Shown here in pieces: positions 7,101 through 15,489 of a stretch of 27,456 nucleotides of DNA. The translations under genes were made by a program, and so were the position numbers. Each line of letters begins with the position of its first letter. Position 1 is the stretch's first letter. This DNA comes from Bacteroidales bacterium (lineage in GTDB: Bacteria > Bacteroidota > Bacteroidia > Bacteroidales > Muribaculaceae), in assembly GCA_004552725.1 (NCBI GenBank), contig SFNM01000016.1, positions 1 to 27,456 of the forward strand, written 5' to 3'. The notes under the pieces were generated by a model. It ran no database searches. It was given only the letters and a program-made list of their open reading frames with translations, and was not told where the DNA came from.

Positions 7101-8603
7101 ATGAGCGAAAATACAGGCAAAATTGCACAAGTAATCGGCCCGGTGGTCGACGTGGCATTTGAAGGCGAGGGCAACGCTCTGCCCCCTATCTATACCGCCC
7201 TCAAAATCACCCGCGAAGACGGCTCTGAACTCATCCTCGAAGTAGAGCAACACATCGGCGAAGACACAGTACGCTGTGTGGCTATGGAAAGTACCGACGG
7301 CCTCCGTCGCGGTATGCCCGTGGTCAACCTCGGCCAGCCAATCTCTATCCCTACCGGCGACCAAGTGAAAGGCCGTTTGATGAATGTTATCGGTAATGCT
7401 ATCGACAACCTCCCCGACCTCAGCCGCGAAAATACCAAGGCTATTCACCAACCGGCTCCCTCATTCGAAGACTTAACCATCGGCACTGAGATTCTCTCTA
7501 CCGGTATCAAGGTTATCGACCTGCTCGAACCTTATAGCAAAGGTGGTAAAATCGGTCTGTTCGGCGGCGCTGGCGTGGGCAAAACCGTGCTCATCATGGA
7601 ACTTATCAACAATATCGCCAAAGGCCACGATGGCTTCTCGGTATTCACCGGCGTTGGTGAACGTACCCGCGAAGGCAACGACCTGTTGCGCGAAATGATT
7701 GAAAGTGGTGTAATGCGCTACGGCGATAAGTTCAAAGAAGGTATGGAAAAAGGCGAATGGAACCTTAAAGACGTCGACCTCAAAGAACTTAGCCAATCTC
7801 AAGCCTCGCTCGTGTTCGGTCAGATGAATGAACCCCCAGGCGCACGTCTGCGCGTGGCCCTGAGCGGCCTTACCGTGGCTGAACAATTCCGCGATCAAGG
7901 CGCAGGCGGTAAAGACGTATTGCTCTTCATCGACAACATCTTCCGTTTCACTCAAGCCGGCTCCGAAGTGTCTGCATTGCTTGGCCGTATGCCTTCTGCT
8001 GTAGGTTATCAACCCACATTGGCATCGGAAATGGGTATGTTGCAAGAACGTATCACCTCCACTAAAAATGGTTCTATCACTTCCGTACAGGCCATCTACG
8101 TGCCTGCCGACGACCTTACCGACCCTGCTCCTGCTACCACTTTCTCCTTCTTGGATGCTACAACCGTGCTCTCGCGTAAGATTTCCGAACTCGGTATCTA
8201 TCCCGCAGTTGACCCTCTCGAATCTACATCTCGCATTCTCGACCCCAACATCGTGGGCGAAGACCACTACAATACCGCTCAAGCCGTTAAGCAACTGCTC
8301 CAAAAGTATAATGAACTCCAAGACATCATTGCCATTCTTGGCGTAGATGAACTCTCCGACGAAGACAAACTTGTGGTGGCACGCGCTCGTCGCGCTCAGC
8401 GTTTCCTCTCACAACCATTCCACGTGGCCGAACAATTCACAGGCCTCCCCGGCGTAATGGTTCCCCTGAGCGAAACTATCCGCGGCTTCAAGATGATTCT
8501 CGACGGCCAAATGGATAAATATCCCGAACAAGCATTCCTCAACGTCGGCACTATCGACGACGCTATAGCTAAAGGCGAACGTCTCTTAGCCGAAGTGAAG
8601 TAA
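7101..8603 (+). CDS. atpD: F1Fo ATP synthase subunit beta (catalytic)
   Basis: The beta subunit holds the catalytic ATP sites of the F1 head on the cytoplasmic face of the membrane. Residues 155-162 are the P-loop GGAGVGKT; GVGERTREGND (184-194) contains the catalytic glutamate E187; LLFIDNI (274-280) is the Walker B strand with D278. The protein is 500 residues, longer than the usual 460-480. By eye against E. coli, about 27 extra residues lie between REGND and the LVFGQMNEPP motif (roughly 196-236); I expect this to be a lineage feature. It opens the atp block inserted between nuoH and nuoI. Confidence 0.97.
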   Translation: MSENTGKIAQVIGPVVDVAFEGEGNALPPIYTALKITREDGSELILEVEQHIGEDTVRCVAMESTDGLRRGMPVVNLGQPISIPTGDQVKGRLMNVIGNAIDNLPDLSRENTKAIHQPAPSFEDLTIGTEILSTGIKVIDLLEPYSKGGKIGLFGGAGVGKTVLIMELINNIAKGHDGFSVFTGVGERTREGNDLLREMIESGVMRYGDKFKEGMEKGEWNLKDVDLKELSQSQASLVFGQMNEPPGARLRVALSGLTVAEQFRDQGAGGKDVLLFIDNIFRFTQAGSEVSALLGRMPSAVGYQPTLASEMGMLQERITSTKNGSITSVQAIYVPADDLTDPAPATTFSFLDATTVLSRKISELGIYPAVDPLESTSRILDPNIVGEDHYNTAQAVKQLLQKYNELQDIIAILGVDELSDEDKLVVARARRAQRFLSQPFHVAEQFTGLPGVMVPLSETIRGFKMILDGQMDKYPEQAFLNVGTIDDAIAKGERLLAEVK

Positions 8604-8634
8604 TTACTATCCAACCATTAACAATTATAGCACC

Positions 8635-8868
8635 ATGACACTAAAAATTATTTCGGCGCAAGAAATCGTGTTTGAAGGTGAAGTATCTTCCGTGACTCTA
8701 CCCGGCACTATGGGCGCATTTACTGTGCTCAACAATCACGCCTCGCTGGTGTCGACTCTCGTTGCCGGCAAAATCACCTACACTGATGCTTCCGGCGAGC
8801 AATCCCGCCATATCGAAGGCGGACTGGCCGATGTCGACCACAACGTAGTGTCTGTTTGCTTATATTAG
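8635..8868 (+). CDS. atpC: F1Fo ATP synthase subunit epsilon (short form)
   Basis: Epsilon joins the central stalk and helps couple rotation to catalysis. The 77-residue protein contains only the N-terminal beta-sandwich: TLKIISAQEIVFEGEVSSV, then LPGTMGAFTVLNNHASLVS and a GGLADVDHNVVSV end. The C-terminal two-helix domain that inhibits ATP hydrolysis in many bacteria is missing. Short AtpC proteins are usual in Bacteroidota, so this is probably not a local truncation. It lies 31 bases after atpD and 8 bases before atpB. Confidence 0.9.
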   Translation: MTLKIISAQEIVFEGEVSSVTLPGTMGAFTVLNNHASLVSTLVAGKITYTDASGEQSRHIEGGLADVDHNVVSVCLY

Positions 8869-8876
8869 TATCAGCC

Positions 8877-9959
8877 ATGACCCGTTTCCTGTATATCCTC
8901 ATCCTGTCGGTGCTCACTCTCGCACCATTGAACGCTTCGGCTTCCGAAAGCGAACAAGGTGGTAGTGGCGTCGATGCCAAGGAACTCATTTTCGACCACC
9001 TAGGCGATGGTTATGGTTGGGAAGTGCCTTTCAACCACCATGTACGTATGCCTTTGCCCATTATCGTAAAAGGCTCCGATGGTTGGCATATCTTTTCTTC
9101 ATCTCACCTTCAACATGGCGAAGCATATACAGATGGCTCAGCAACATTCGTCATTGGTGGTGAAGACAGCCAATTCAAAGGCAAAGTGGTTGAAATCGTC
9201 AATGGTCAAGAACTTCGCCCCTTCGACATCAGCATTACCAAAAACGTGTGCGCTCTATTCATCACTGTCGCCCTCGTTATCGGTTTGATGATGTGGCTCG
9301 CATCGTTCTATCGACGAAATGGTATGAAAGCACCCCGACGTGGCCTTGGGGCAATCGAATCACTCCTCACTTTCGTCTACGAGGGCGTGATTAAGTCAAT
9401 ACTCGGCCCTGACGGTCGCCGCTTCGCCCCATATCTGCTCACAGTGTTCTTCCTCATCTTCTTTATGAACATTTTGGGCTTGATTGTGGTATTCCCCGGC
9501 GGTGCTAACCTCACCGGCAATGTCGCCGTTACTCTCACCTTGGCTACACTCACCTTCTTGGTTACAAACATCTTCGCCACCAAGCATTACTGGCTCGAAA
9601 TGTTCTGGCCAGACGTGCCCGTGTGGCTCAAGTTCCCCCTTTTCCCCATCATGCAACTTATCGAAGTATTCGGTATGTTCACCAAACCGGCAGCTCTCAC
9701 CGTGCGTCTGTTTGCCAATATGATGGGCGGTCACATGATTGTATTAGTTCTCACACTGCTTATCTTCATCTTCTCCGGCTTGTTTGGCGCAGGAGTTGGT
9801 GCAGGCACCACAGTAATCTCCCTCGCTTTCTCTATCTTTATGTTGCTGCTCGACTGCTTGGTTAGTTTCATCCAAGCCTACGTGTTCACCATGCTGTCGA
9901 CCATCTTCATCTCCTTGGCTCAAGTGCATGTCCACCATGCTCCAGAAGCCGCAAATTAA
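8877..9959 (+). CDS. atpB: F1Fo ATP synthase subunit a, with N-terminal secreted extension
   Basis: Subunit a forms the two proton half-channels next to the rotating c-ring. The 360-residue protein begins with a signal-peptide-like segment (residues 1-22, ending NASAS), then about 100 hydrophilic residues predicted to be periplasmic. The membrane part (from about 123) contains the essential arginine R277 in LTVRLFANMMGGH. The end is histidine-rich (AQVHVHH). E. coli subunit a is about 270 residues; the long secreted extension is, as far as I recall, shared by Bacteroidota. I chose ATG 8877; a TTG at 8856 would overlap atpC and spoil the signal peptide. No small extra gene lies between atpC and atpB. 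Confidence 0.94.
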   Translation: MTRFLYILILSVLTLAPLNASASESEQGGSGVDAKELIFDHLGDGYGWEVPFNHHVRMPLPIIVKGSDGWHIFSSSHLQHGEAYTDGSATFVIGGEDSQFKGKVVEIVNGQELRPFDISITKNVCALFITVALVIGLMMWLASFYRRNGMKAPRRGLGAIESLLTFVYEGVIKSILGPDGRRFAPYLLTVFFLIFFMNILGLIVVFPGGANLTGNVAVTLTLATLTFLVTNIFATKHYWLEMFWPDVPVWLKFPLFPIMQLIEVFGMFTKPAALTVRLFANMMGGHMIVLVLTLLIFIFSGLFGAGVGAGTTVISLAFSIFMLLLDCLVSFIQAYVFTMLSTIFISLAQVHVHHAPEAAN

Positions 9960-10006
9960 TTAGTATACAATAAACAAAAATAACAAACTCTAAAAACGTA
10001 AAAATT
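9960..10006 (+). promoter_or_regulatory. A-rich leader before atpE
   Basis: The 47 bases between atpB and atpE are nearly all A and T and have no evident structure. In Bacteroidota, A-rich unstructured leaders raise translation. The c subunit is needed in many copies per ATP synthase, so this may be the local enhancer of atpE expression. No TAnnTTTG promoter is present here. Confidence 0.4.
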
Positions 10007-10261
10007 ATGTTAGGAATCTTAGCTCAAGCAGCCGAACAGGCTCTCAATCTCTCGGGTGTTGGCGCATGCATTGGCGCCGCAATCGCTGCAATCGGTGCCG
10101 GCATCGGTATCGGCAAAATCGGTGGCTCCGCCATGGAAGCAATCGCTCGTCAACCCGAAGCCGCAGGCGACATCCGTAGCTCTATGATCGTTATCGCCGC
10201 CCTTATCGAAGGTGTGGCTCTCTTCGCTGTGATCGTTTGTATCCTCGCTCTGTTCGTATAA
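10007..10261 (+). CDS. atpE: F1Fo ATP synthase subunit c
   Basis: Subunit c forms the membrane rotor ring. The 84-residue hairpin has helix 1 with the glycine repeat GAGIGIGKIGG (30-40), the polar loop ARQPEA (47-52) and helix 2 with the ion-binding carboxylate E68 in ALIEGVALF. Compared by eye with the sodium-type ring of Ilyobacter, the glutamine in helix 1 and the serine after the key glutamate are absent (I and G here), which points to protons as the coupling ion. This matches a role beside a proton-pumping complex I. Confidence 0.95.
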   Translation: MLGILAQAAEQALNLSGVGACIGAAIAAIGAGIGIGKIGGSAMEAIARQPEAAGDIRSSMIVIAALIEGVALFAVIVCILALFV

Positions 10262-10293
10262 TCTTAAGGCTCCAAACCCTATTATAAAGTACA

Positions 10294-10791
10294 ATGGAAC
10301 TATTCACTCCTGATTTCGGCTTGGTCTTTTGGATGTTCGTGGCCTTTGCCGTGCTCTTCTTCATCCTGTGGAAGTGCGCTTGGCCGATGATTCTTAAGAC
10401 AGTCGATTCACGTGCCGACTTAATCGACAAGGGAGTGGAATATGCACAACGCGCCAAAGAACAACTCGACAACGCTCGTGCCGAAGCAAAGAGTATTATC
10501 GACGAAGCACGCCGCCAACAAGGCGAAATGATTCGCGAATCTGAAAAACTCAAAACTCAAATGGTGGAGCAAGCTCGCTCCGCTGCTAAAGCCGAAGCGC
10601 AAAAAGAGATGGACAGCGCCAAAATGCAAATCGCACAGCAACGAAAAGAAGCTGAACATCAATTCCGCAACCTCGTCAGTGAGTTGGCCCTTCAAATCGC
10701 TTCTAAAGTGGTTGAAGACCAAATGAAGGACTCTTCTGCCCAAACTAAACTCGTTAACCAACTCCTCGACAAAATAGAAAGCAAAAACTAA
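10294..10791 (+). CDS. atpF: F1Fo ATP synthase subunit b
   Basis: Subunit b is the peripheral stalk that holds the F1 head against rotation. The 165-residue protein has one N-terminal membrane helix (about residues 9-30, FGLVFWMFVAFAVLFFILW) followed by a long charged, Ala/Glu/Lys/Gln-rich coiled coil to the end. Length and layout match the family. It lies 32 bases after atpE and only 6 before atpH. Confidence 0.94.
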   Translation: MELFTPDFGLVFWMFVAFAVLFFILWKCAWPMILKTVDSRADLIDKGVEYAQRAKEQLDNARAEAKSIIDEARRQQGEMIRESEKLKTQMVEQARSAAKAEAQKEMDSAKMQIAQQRKEAEHQFRNLVSELALQIASKVVEDQMKDSSAQTKLVNQLLDKIESKN

Positions 10792-10797
10792 TCTCTA

Positions 10798-11340
10798 ATG
10801 AACGAAGGATTAATCCCGCGCCGTTACGCCAAGGCTTTATTCAAAGTCGATACCGAGCGCAATTCTGCAAATCGCTCGTATGAGTTGATGAAACAACTCT
10901 GCGTTGCTTTTAAATCCAATCGCCAACTCGCTGCGGTTGTCAACAACCCTTTTGTCGACAACGCCGACAAGGTGCGCTTGCTTAATAGCGCTGCCGGCGC
11001 TCAGGCGCGGGACACCACCTTCGCCGATTTTTTGCAATTGCTTGTCGAAAATCGTCGGGTGGGAATCATTCTCCCGATCGCTATGGCCTACATCGACATC
11101 TTCCGCAAAGCTAACAATGTGCGCTGCGTCGAAGTCGTTGCTGCCGCTCAACCCGATGCCAAAACAATCGACCGCATCAAATCTGTGGTCAATTCTTGCA
11201 TCGGCCATGCATCTATGGAATTCTCTACTCGCGTTGATGAAAATATCATCGGCGGGTTCATTATCAACATCGACAACGAATGCCTCGACGCGTCGATTCG
11301 TAATCGGTTCAAAGAGATGCGTCTCACCCTGCTCAATTAA
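10798..11340 (+). CDS. atpH: F1Fo ATP synthase subunit delta
   Basis: Delta (OSCP-like) caps the F1 head and attaches it to the b stalk. The 180-residue protein starts with RRYAKALFKVDTE, the usual helical N-domain opening. Its C-terminal part has the family features VVAAAQPDAKTIDRIK and then DENIIGGFIINIDNECLDASI followed by a final RLTLLN. The start ATG is 6 bases after the atpF stop. The call rests on both sequence and position. Confidence 0.93.
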   Translation: MNEGLIPRRYAKALFKVDTERNSANRSYELMKQLCVAFKSNRQLAAVVNNPFVDNADKVRLLNSAAGAQARDTTFADFLQLLVENRRVGIILPIAMAYIDIFRKANNVRCVEVVAAAQPDAKTIDRIKSVVNSCIGHASMEFSTRVDENIIGGFIINIDNECLDASIRNRFKEMRLTLLN

Positions 11341-11367
11341 TCTCAACCTTAACGCTATTTGCCCACA

Positions 11368-12942
11368 ATGATAAATCCAAGCGAGATTTCTGAAGTTTTA
11401 AAACAACAACTCGAAAGCGTTAACTCTAAAGTTAACTTCGAAGAAGTAGGCCAAGTGCTCGAAGTTGGCGACGGCGTCGCTCACGTCTATGGCCTGGATA
11501 ACGTCTTAGCCAACGAATTGGTAGAATTCGAAAACGGCGTAAAAGGCGTGGCGCTTAACCTCGAAGAAAGCAACGTTGGTGTAATCCTACTCAACAACGT
11601 TGACAAAATCACCGAAGGTATGAGCGTGCGTCGTACACGTCAAATCGCTTCTATCCCCGTGGGCGAAGGCCTCCTCGGCCGCGTAATCAACGTCCTCGGT
11701 GAACCTATCGACGGCCGCGGCCCTATCGACGGCAAACTCATCCCACTCCCCCTCGAACGTAAGGCTCCGGGCGTGGTTTACCGTCAACCTGTGAACCAAC
11801 CTCTTCAAACAGGTATCAAAGCCGTTGACTCAATGGTGCCCATCGGCCGCGGCCAACGCGAACTTATCATCGGCGACCGCCAAATCGGCAAAACCGCCAT
11901 CGCTATCGATACCATCATCAACCAACGCAAAGAATTCGAAGCCGGCAAGCCCGTTTATTGCATTTACGTCGCTATCGGCCAAAAAGCATCGACAATCGCC
12001 GCTACCGTCGAAACACTTCGTCGCAATGGCGCTATGGACTACACCGTCGTTGTGGCTGCTTCCGCTTCCGACTCCGCTTCCATGCGCTATTATTCACCCT
12101 TTGCCGGCGTTGCAATCGGCGAATACTTCCGCGACTCCGGTCGCGACGCACTCATCGTTTACGACGACCTATCCAAACAGGCCGTTGCTTACCGCGAAAT
12201 CTCCCTGATTTTGAAGCGCCCCTCCGGCCGCGAAGCATATCCCGGTGATATTTTCTATCTCCACTCGCGCCTGCTCGAACGCGCTGCAAAAATCATCAAC
12301 AACAACGAAATCGCTTCCCGCATGAACGACCTGCCCGAAGCACTTCGTCCAATGGTTAAAGGTGGAGGCTCTCTCACAGCCCTCCCAATCATCGAAACAC
12401 AAGCCGGCGACGTGTCCGCTTACATCCCTACCAACGTAATCTCCATCACCGACGGCCAAATCTACCTCGAAACCGCCCTCTTCAACCGCGGTATTCGCCC
12501 CGCCATCAACGTCGGTATCTCCGTGTCACGTGTAGGTGGTAACGCCCAAATCAAATCAATGAAAAAAGTGGCCGGTACCCTCAAAATTGACCAGGCTCAA
12601 TTCCGCGAACTCGAATCCTTCACAAAATTCGGTGGCGACATCGATGCCGTGACTGCCCGCGTTATTGACAAAGGTCGCAAAAACGAACGACTTCTCATCC
12701 AACCGCAATATCATCCAGCTGCCGTCGAAGACCAAGTAGCAATCATCTTCTGCGGCGTTAACGGTTTGCTCGAGAAAATCCCCGTAGAACGCGTGGCTGA
12801 ATTCGAATCTCAACTCCTTCAACTCCTTCACGCTAAATACAAAAACGACGTGCTCGATGTGTTAGCCTCCGGCCAACTCACCGACGATGCTACAGCCAAA
12901 CTCCGCGACGCTGCTGCATCCGTTGCCGCTCAATTTGCTTAA
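11368..12942 (+). CDS. atpA: F1Fo ATP synthase subunit alpha
   Basis: Alpha alternates with beta in the F1 hexamer and provides the arginine finger at each catalytic site. The 524-residue protein has a beta-barrel N-domain (EVGQVLEVGDGVAHVYGLD, about 25-44), the P-loop GDRQIGKT at 169-176 and the SVSRVGGNAQ segment that carries the arginine finger. Length matches the family. I chose ATG 11368 (MINPSEISEVL); a TTG at 11359 would add only three residues. Confidence 0.97.
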   Translation: MINPSEISEVLKQQLESVNSKVNFEEVGQVLEVGDGVAHVYGLDNVLANELVEFENGVKGVALNLEESNVGVILLNNVDKITEGMSVRRTRQIASIPVGEGLLGRVINVLGEPIDGRGPIDGKLIPLPLERKAPGVVYRQPVNQPLQTGIKAVDSMVPIGRGQRELIIGDRQIGKTAIAIDTIINQRKEFEAGKPVYCIYVAIGQKASTIAATVETLRRNGAMDYTVVVAASASDSASMRYYSPFAGVAIGEYFRDSGRDALIVYDDLSKQAVAYREISLILKRPSGREAYPGDIFYLHSRLLERAAKIINNNEIASRMNDLPEALRPMVKGGGSLTALPIIETQAGDVSAYIPTNVISITDGQIYLETALFNRGIRPAINVGISVSRVGGNAQIKSMKKVAGTLKIDQAQFRELESFTKFGGDIDAVTARVIDKGRKNERLLIQPQYHPAAVEDQVAIIFCGVNGLLEKIPVERVAEFESQLLQLLHAKYKNDVLDVLASGQLTDDATAKLRDAAASVAAQFA

Positions 12943-12963
12943 TCACTCTAAATTCACCCGCAA

Positions 12964-13848
12964 ATGGCAACATTAAGAGAATTAAAAGGACGCATCGGCT
13001 CGGTGGCCTCCTCGGAGAAAATCACCGGCGCCATGAAGATGATTTCCTCGGCTAAGATGCACAAAGCCGAAGGCGCTCTTCGTCGCCTTCAGCCTTACCG
13101 CTCTGCAATCGAAACAATCATCGCCAACTTGCTCTCAGCCGATGTCCCCTTCACCTCGCCGCTGGTCGAAGAACGACCCCTGCAGCGGGTGACATTAGTT
13201 GTGCTCGGCTCCGACGACGGCCTCTGTGGCGCTTACAACGTTAACTTGGCGAAATTTGTCGAAACCCATATCGACCAATTATTCGCTAATCACGGTGCTG
13301 ATATCACAATTGACATCGTGGCGGTTGGCAAAAAAATGGCCAAAGCATGCCAACGACTCGCCCGCGCTAACGTATATGTAATAGAATCAACCGAAGTCAA
13401 CTCCAAAAGCGAAGGCGACCAAGTCAAATCATTCGAGGCTAACCTGCGCAATCAATTCCTCAACGGTGATACCGACTGCGTAGAAATCTTGTATATGCAC
13501 TTCCGTAGCGCCGGCAAACAAGTCGCTACTGCCGACAAATTCTTGCCCCTGTCACCGGCTAATTTCTCCACCGATAAAGCCACGGCCACCGCTCGCCCGT
13601 ACCTCTTCGAGCCAAATGCCGCCGATATCTTCGCGGGCGTGTTGCCTATGTATCTCCTTTCGATGGCTCAAGAAGTTTTCATCGAAAACCGTGCATCAGA
13701 GCAGGCTGCTCGCGTTATGGCTATGCAAAGCGCCAACGACAACGCCAAGAAACTCCTCGATCAATTGCGACTTGAATACAATAAACTGCGTCAACAATCA
13801 ATTACAACCGAGCTTCTCGACATCGTCGGCGGACAAGTGCGTGATTGA
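12964..13848 (+). CDS. atpG: F1Fo ATP synthase subunit gamma
   Basis: Gamma is the rotating shaft that transmits c-ring rotation into the F1 head. The 294-residue protein starts with TLRELKGRIGSVASSEKIT followed by AMKMISSAKM, the conserved N-terminal helix. It has GSDDGLCGAYN in the middle domain and ends with the C-terminal helix LRLEYNKLRQQSITTELLDI and GG. It closes the atp block; nuoI starts 42 bases later. No hairpin terminator is visible in that gap. Confidence 0.96.
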   Translation: MATLRELKGRIGSVASSEKITGAMKMISSAKMHKAEGALRRLQPYRSAIETIIANLLSADVPFTSPLVEERPLQRVTLVVLGSDDGLCGAYNVNLAKFVETHIDQLFANHGADITIDIVAVGKKMAKACQRLARANVYVIESTEVNSKSEGDQVKSFEANLRNQFLNGDTDCVEILYMHFRSAGKQVATADKFLPLSPANFSTDKATATARPYLFEPNAADIFAGVLPMYLLSMAQEVFIENRASEQAARVMAMQSANDNAKKLLDQLRLEYNKLRQQSITTELLDIVGGQVRD

Positions 13849-13890
13849 AATCATTATCAGAATATAAACCATCTACATAATATCTAACAA

Positions 13891-14637
13891 ATGGGTAGTG
13901 TAAAAGACTATTTCTCATCTTTGGGCTCGGGTGTGGCTTCGCTGCTGAAAGGTATGCAAGTCACCGGTAAGGAGTTCGTGACTCCTAAAATTACCGAGCG
14001 TTATCCCGAAGATCGCGACACCTTCAAATGGCCCGAACGTTTCCGCGCCATTCTTACGCTCAAGTACGACGATAAAGGCGATCATAAGTGCATCGCTTGC
14101 GGCACCTGCGAACGCAATTGCCCCAACGGCACCATCACCATCGAATCTAAGATGGTCGACACCCCCGCCGGCACCAAAAAGAAAAAACTCGTCCGCTATC
14201 TTTACGATCTCGGCAGTTGCACTTTTTGCCAACTCTGCGTCACTTCTTGCCCTACCGACGCACTCGAGTTTAACAACGACTTTGAGCAAGGCGTGTTCAC
14301 ACGCTCCAAATTAGTAAAACAACTCAATTATCTCCCCGAAAAGCCCGAACCGGAACTCACCGAGGAGCAAAAAGCCAAAATTGCCGCCGAGCGCGAAGCT
14401 AAGATAGCCGCTGCCAAGGCTGCGGCTGCTGCTAAAGCCGCAGCTCAAGCCGCTGCCGGAACAGCTCAAACTGCCACAGCCACATCTGCTGCTGACGACG
14501 CGGTCGCTAAGGCTCTCGCTGCAGCCGCAGGCGACCCCGAAAAAGAAGCAAAAATTAAAGCCGCTTTAGAACGCGCTGCCGCTCTCAAAGCTCAGCGCGA
14601 AGCCGCTAAAGCCGCTCAATCAGATACAAAAAAATAA
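13891..14637 (+). CDS. nuoI: NADH-quinone oxidoreductase subunit I (two 4Fe-4S clusters) with long Ala-rich tail
   Basis: NuoI carries clusters N6a and N6b, which pass electrons toward NuoB. Two ferredoxin-type motifs are complete: cysteines 67, 70, 73, 77 (CIACGTCERNCP) and 110, 113, 116, 120 (CTFCQLCVTSCP). The usual protein is about 160-180 residues; this one is 248. Residues 151-248 form a tail of low complexity, about 41 alanines in 98 residues, with Lys, Glu and Arg spaced as in long charged helices. The tail stays in frame and uses varied Ala codons, so it is coding sequence rather than an error. Its role is unknown. nuoJ begins 7 bases later. Confidence 0.94.
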   Translation: MGSVKDYFSSLGSGVASLLKGMQVTGKEFVTPKITERYPEDRDTFKWPERFRAILTLKYDDKGDHKCIACGTCERNCPNGTITIESKMVDTPAGTKKKKLVRYLYDLGSCTFCQLCVTSCPTDALEFNNDFEQGVFTRSKLVKQLNYLPEKPEPELTEEQKAKIAAEREAKIAAAKAAAAAKAAAQAAAGTAQTATATSAADDAVAKALAAAAGDPEKEAKIKAALERAAALKAQREAAKAAQSDTKK

Positions 14638-14644
14638 TTAATAT

Positions 14645-15166
14645 ATGGATTCAGTAGGAAGTATCATCTTGTACGTGGTTGTCGCCGCTGCGATAATCAT
14701 CTTCTCGGTACTGGCTGTGACCACTCGCAAAATTTTGCGTGCTGCCACATACCTGCTGTTTACACTCTTCGCCACTGCCGTAGTCTACTTTATGCTCGAC
14801 TACCAGTTCCTCGGAGCAGTGCAAATAGCCGTGTATGCCGGCGGTATTGTCGTTCTATTCGTCTTCGCTATTTTGCTCACGTCGCACCCGGGCCACTCTT
14901 CCGAACGCCTCGCTTCCAAGCGTCGCGTTATCGGTTTGATTGCTTCGCTGGCCATGCTCGCCGTAGCGGGGTACTCTCTGTTCTCCCGCATCAACCTCTT
15001 CAACGCCGCTCCTCAACTTACACCCGAGCAAGCCGTTGATATGGACAAAATCGGCACCGCCATTCCCGGCACCGGCGATGGTCAGTATCTCCTCCCCTTC
15101 GAAGCAATCTCTGTGTTATTGCTCGCTTGTATAATCGGTGGCATCGTTGTTGCCCGCAAACGCTAA
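14645..15166 (+). CDS. nuoJ: NADH-quinone oxidoreductase subunit J (complex I)
   Basis: NuoJ is a membrane subunit next to NuoA, H and K, and its third helix moves during coupling. The 173-residue protein has five predicted helices. The signature YAGGIVVLFVF is at 64-74, the conserved bulge helix of the family. It lies 7 bases after nuoI and 6 before nuoK, which suggests coupled translation. Confidence 0.93.
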   Translation: MDSVGSIILYVVVAAAIIIFSVLAVTTRKILRAATYLLFTLFATAVVYFMLDYQFLGAVQIAVYAGGIVVLFVFAILLTSHPGHSSERLASKRRVIGLIASLAMLAVAGYSLFSRINLFNAAPQLTPEQAVDMDKIGTAIPGTGDGQYLLPFEAISVLLLACIIGGIVVARKR

Positions 15167-15172
15167 TTTGTT

Positions 15173-15484
15173 ATGGAACTGAAAGCTATTTACTACCTCA
15201 TTCCGTCGCTGATTATGTTCTGCTGCGGCCTCTACGGCTTTATCACCCGTAAGAATATGATTGCTATGCTTATCTCGCTGGAATTGATGCTTAATGCAGT
15301 GGATATGAACTTCGTTATCTTCAACCGTTTCCTCTTCCCGGGGCAAATGGAAGGTATGATGTTCACCCTCTTCGCTATTGCCATCGCTGCAGCCGAAACC
15401 GCCCTCGCAATCGCTATTATTATTAATGTGTTCCGCTGGGTCAACAATATCGACGTGCGTGAACTTAATAAAATGAAATTCTGA
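15173..15484 (+). CDS. nuoK: NADH-quinone oxidoreductase subunit K (complex I)
   Basis: NuoK is a three-helix membrane subunit contributing to the proton path near the quinone module. The 103-residue protein has the two buried glutamates expected: E37 in ISLELMLNAVDMNF and E75 in AAAETALAIAI. Length and order match the family. nuoL starts 5 bases after its stop. Confidence 0.95.
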   Translation: MELKAIYYLIPSLIMFCCGLYGFITRKNMIAMLISLELMLNAVDMNFVIFNRFLFPGQMEGMMFTLFAIAIAAAETALAIAIIINVFRWVNNIDVRELNKMKF

Positions 15485-15489
15485 TTGTC

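Noticed and set aside
14341..14637. Possibility that the NuoI tail is a frameshift artefact
   Set aside because: The tail is long, keeps coding-like codon choice, ends 7 bases before nuoJ and shows regular Ala/Lys/Glu spacing, so it reads as true coding sequence.
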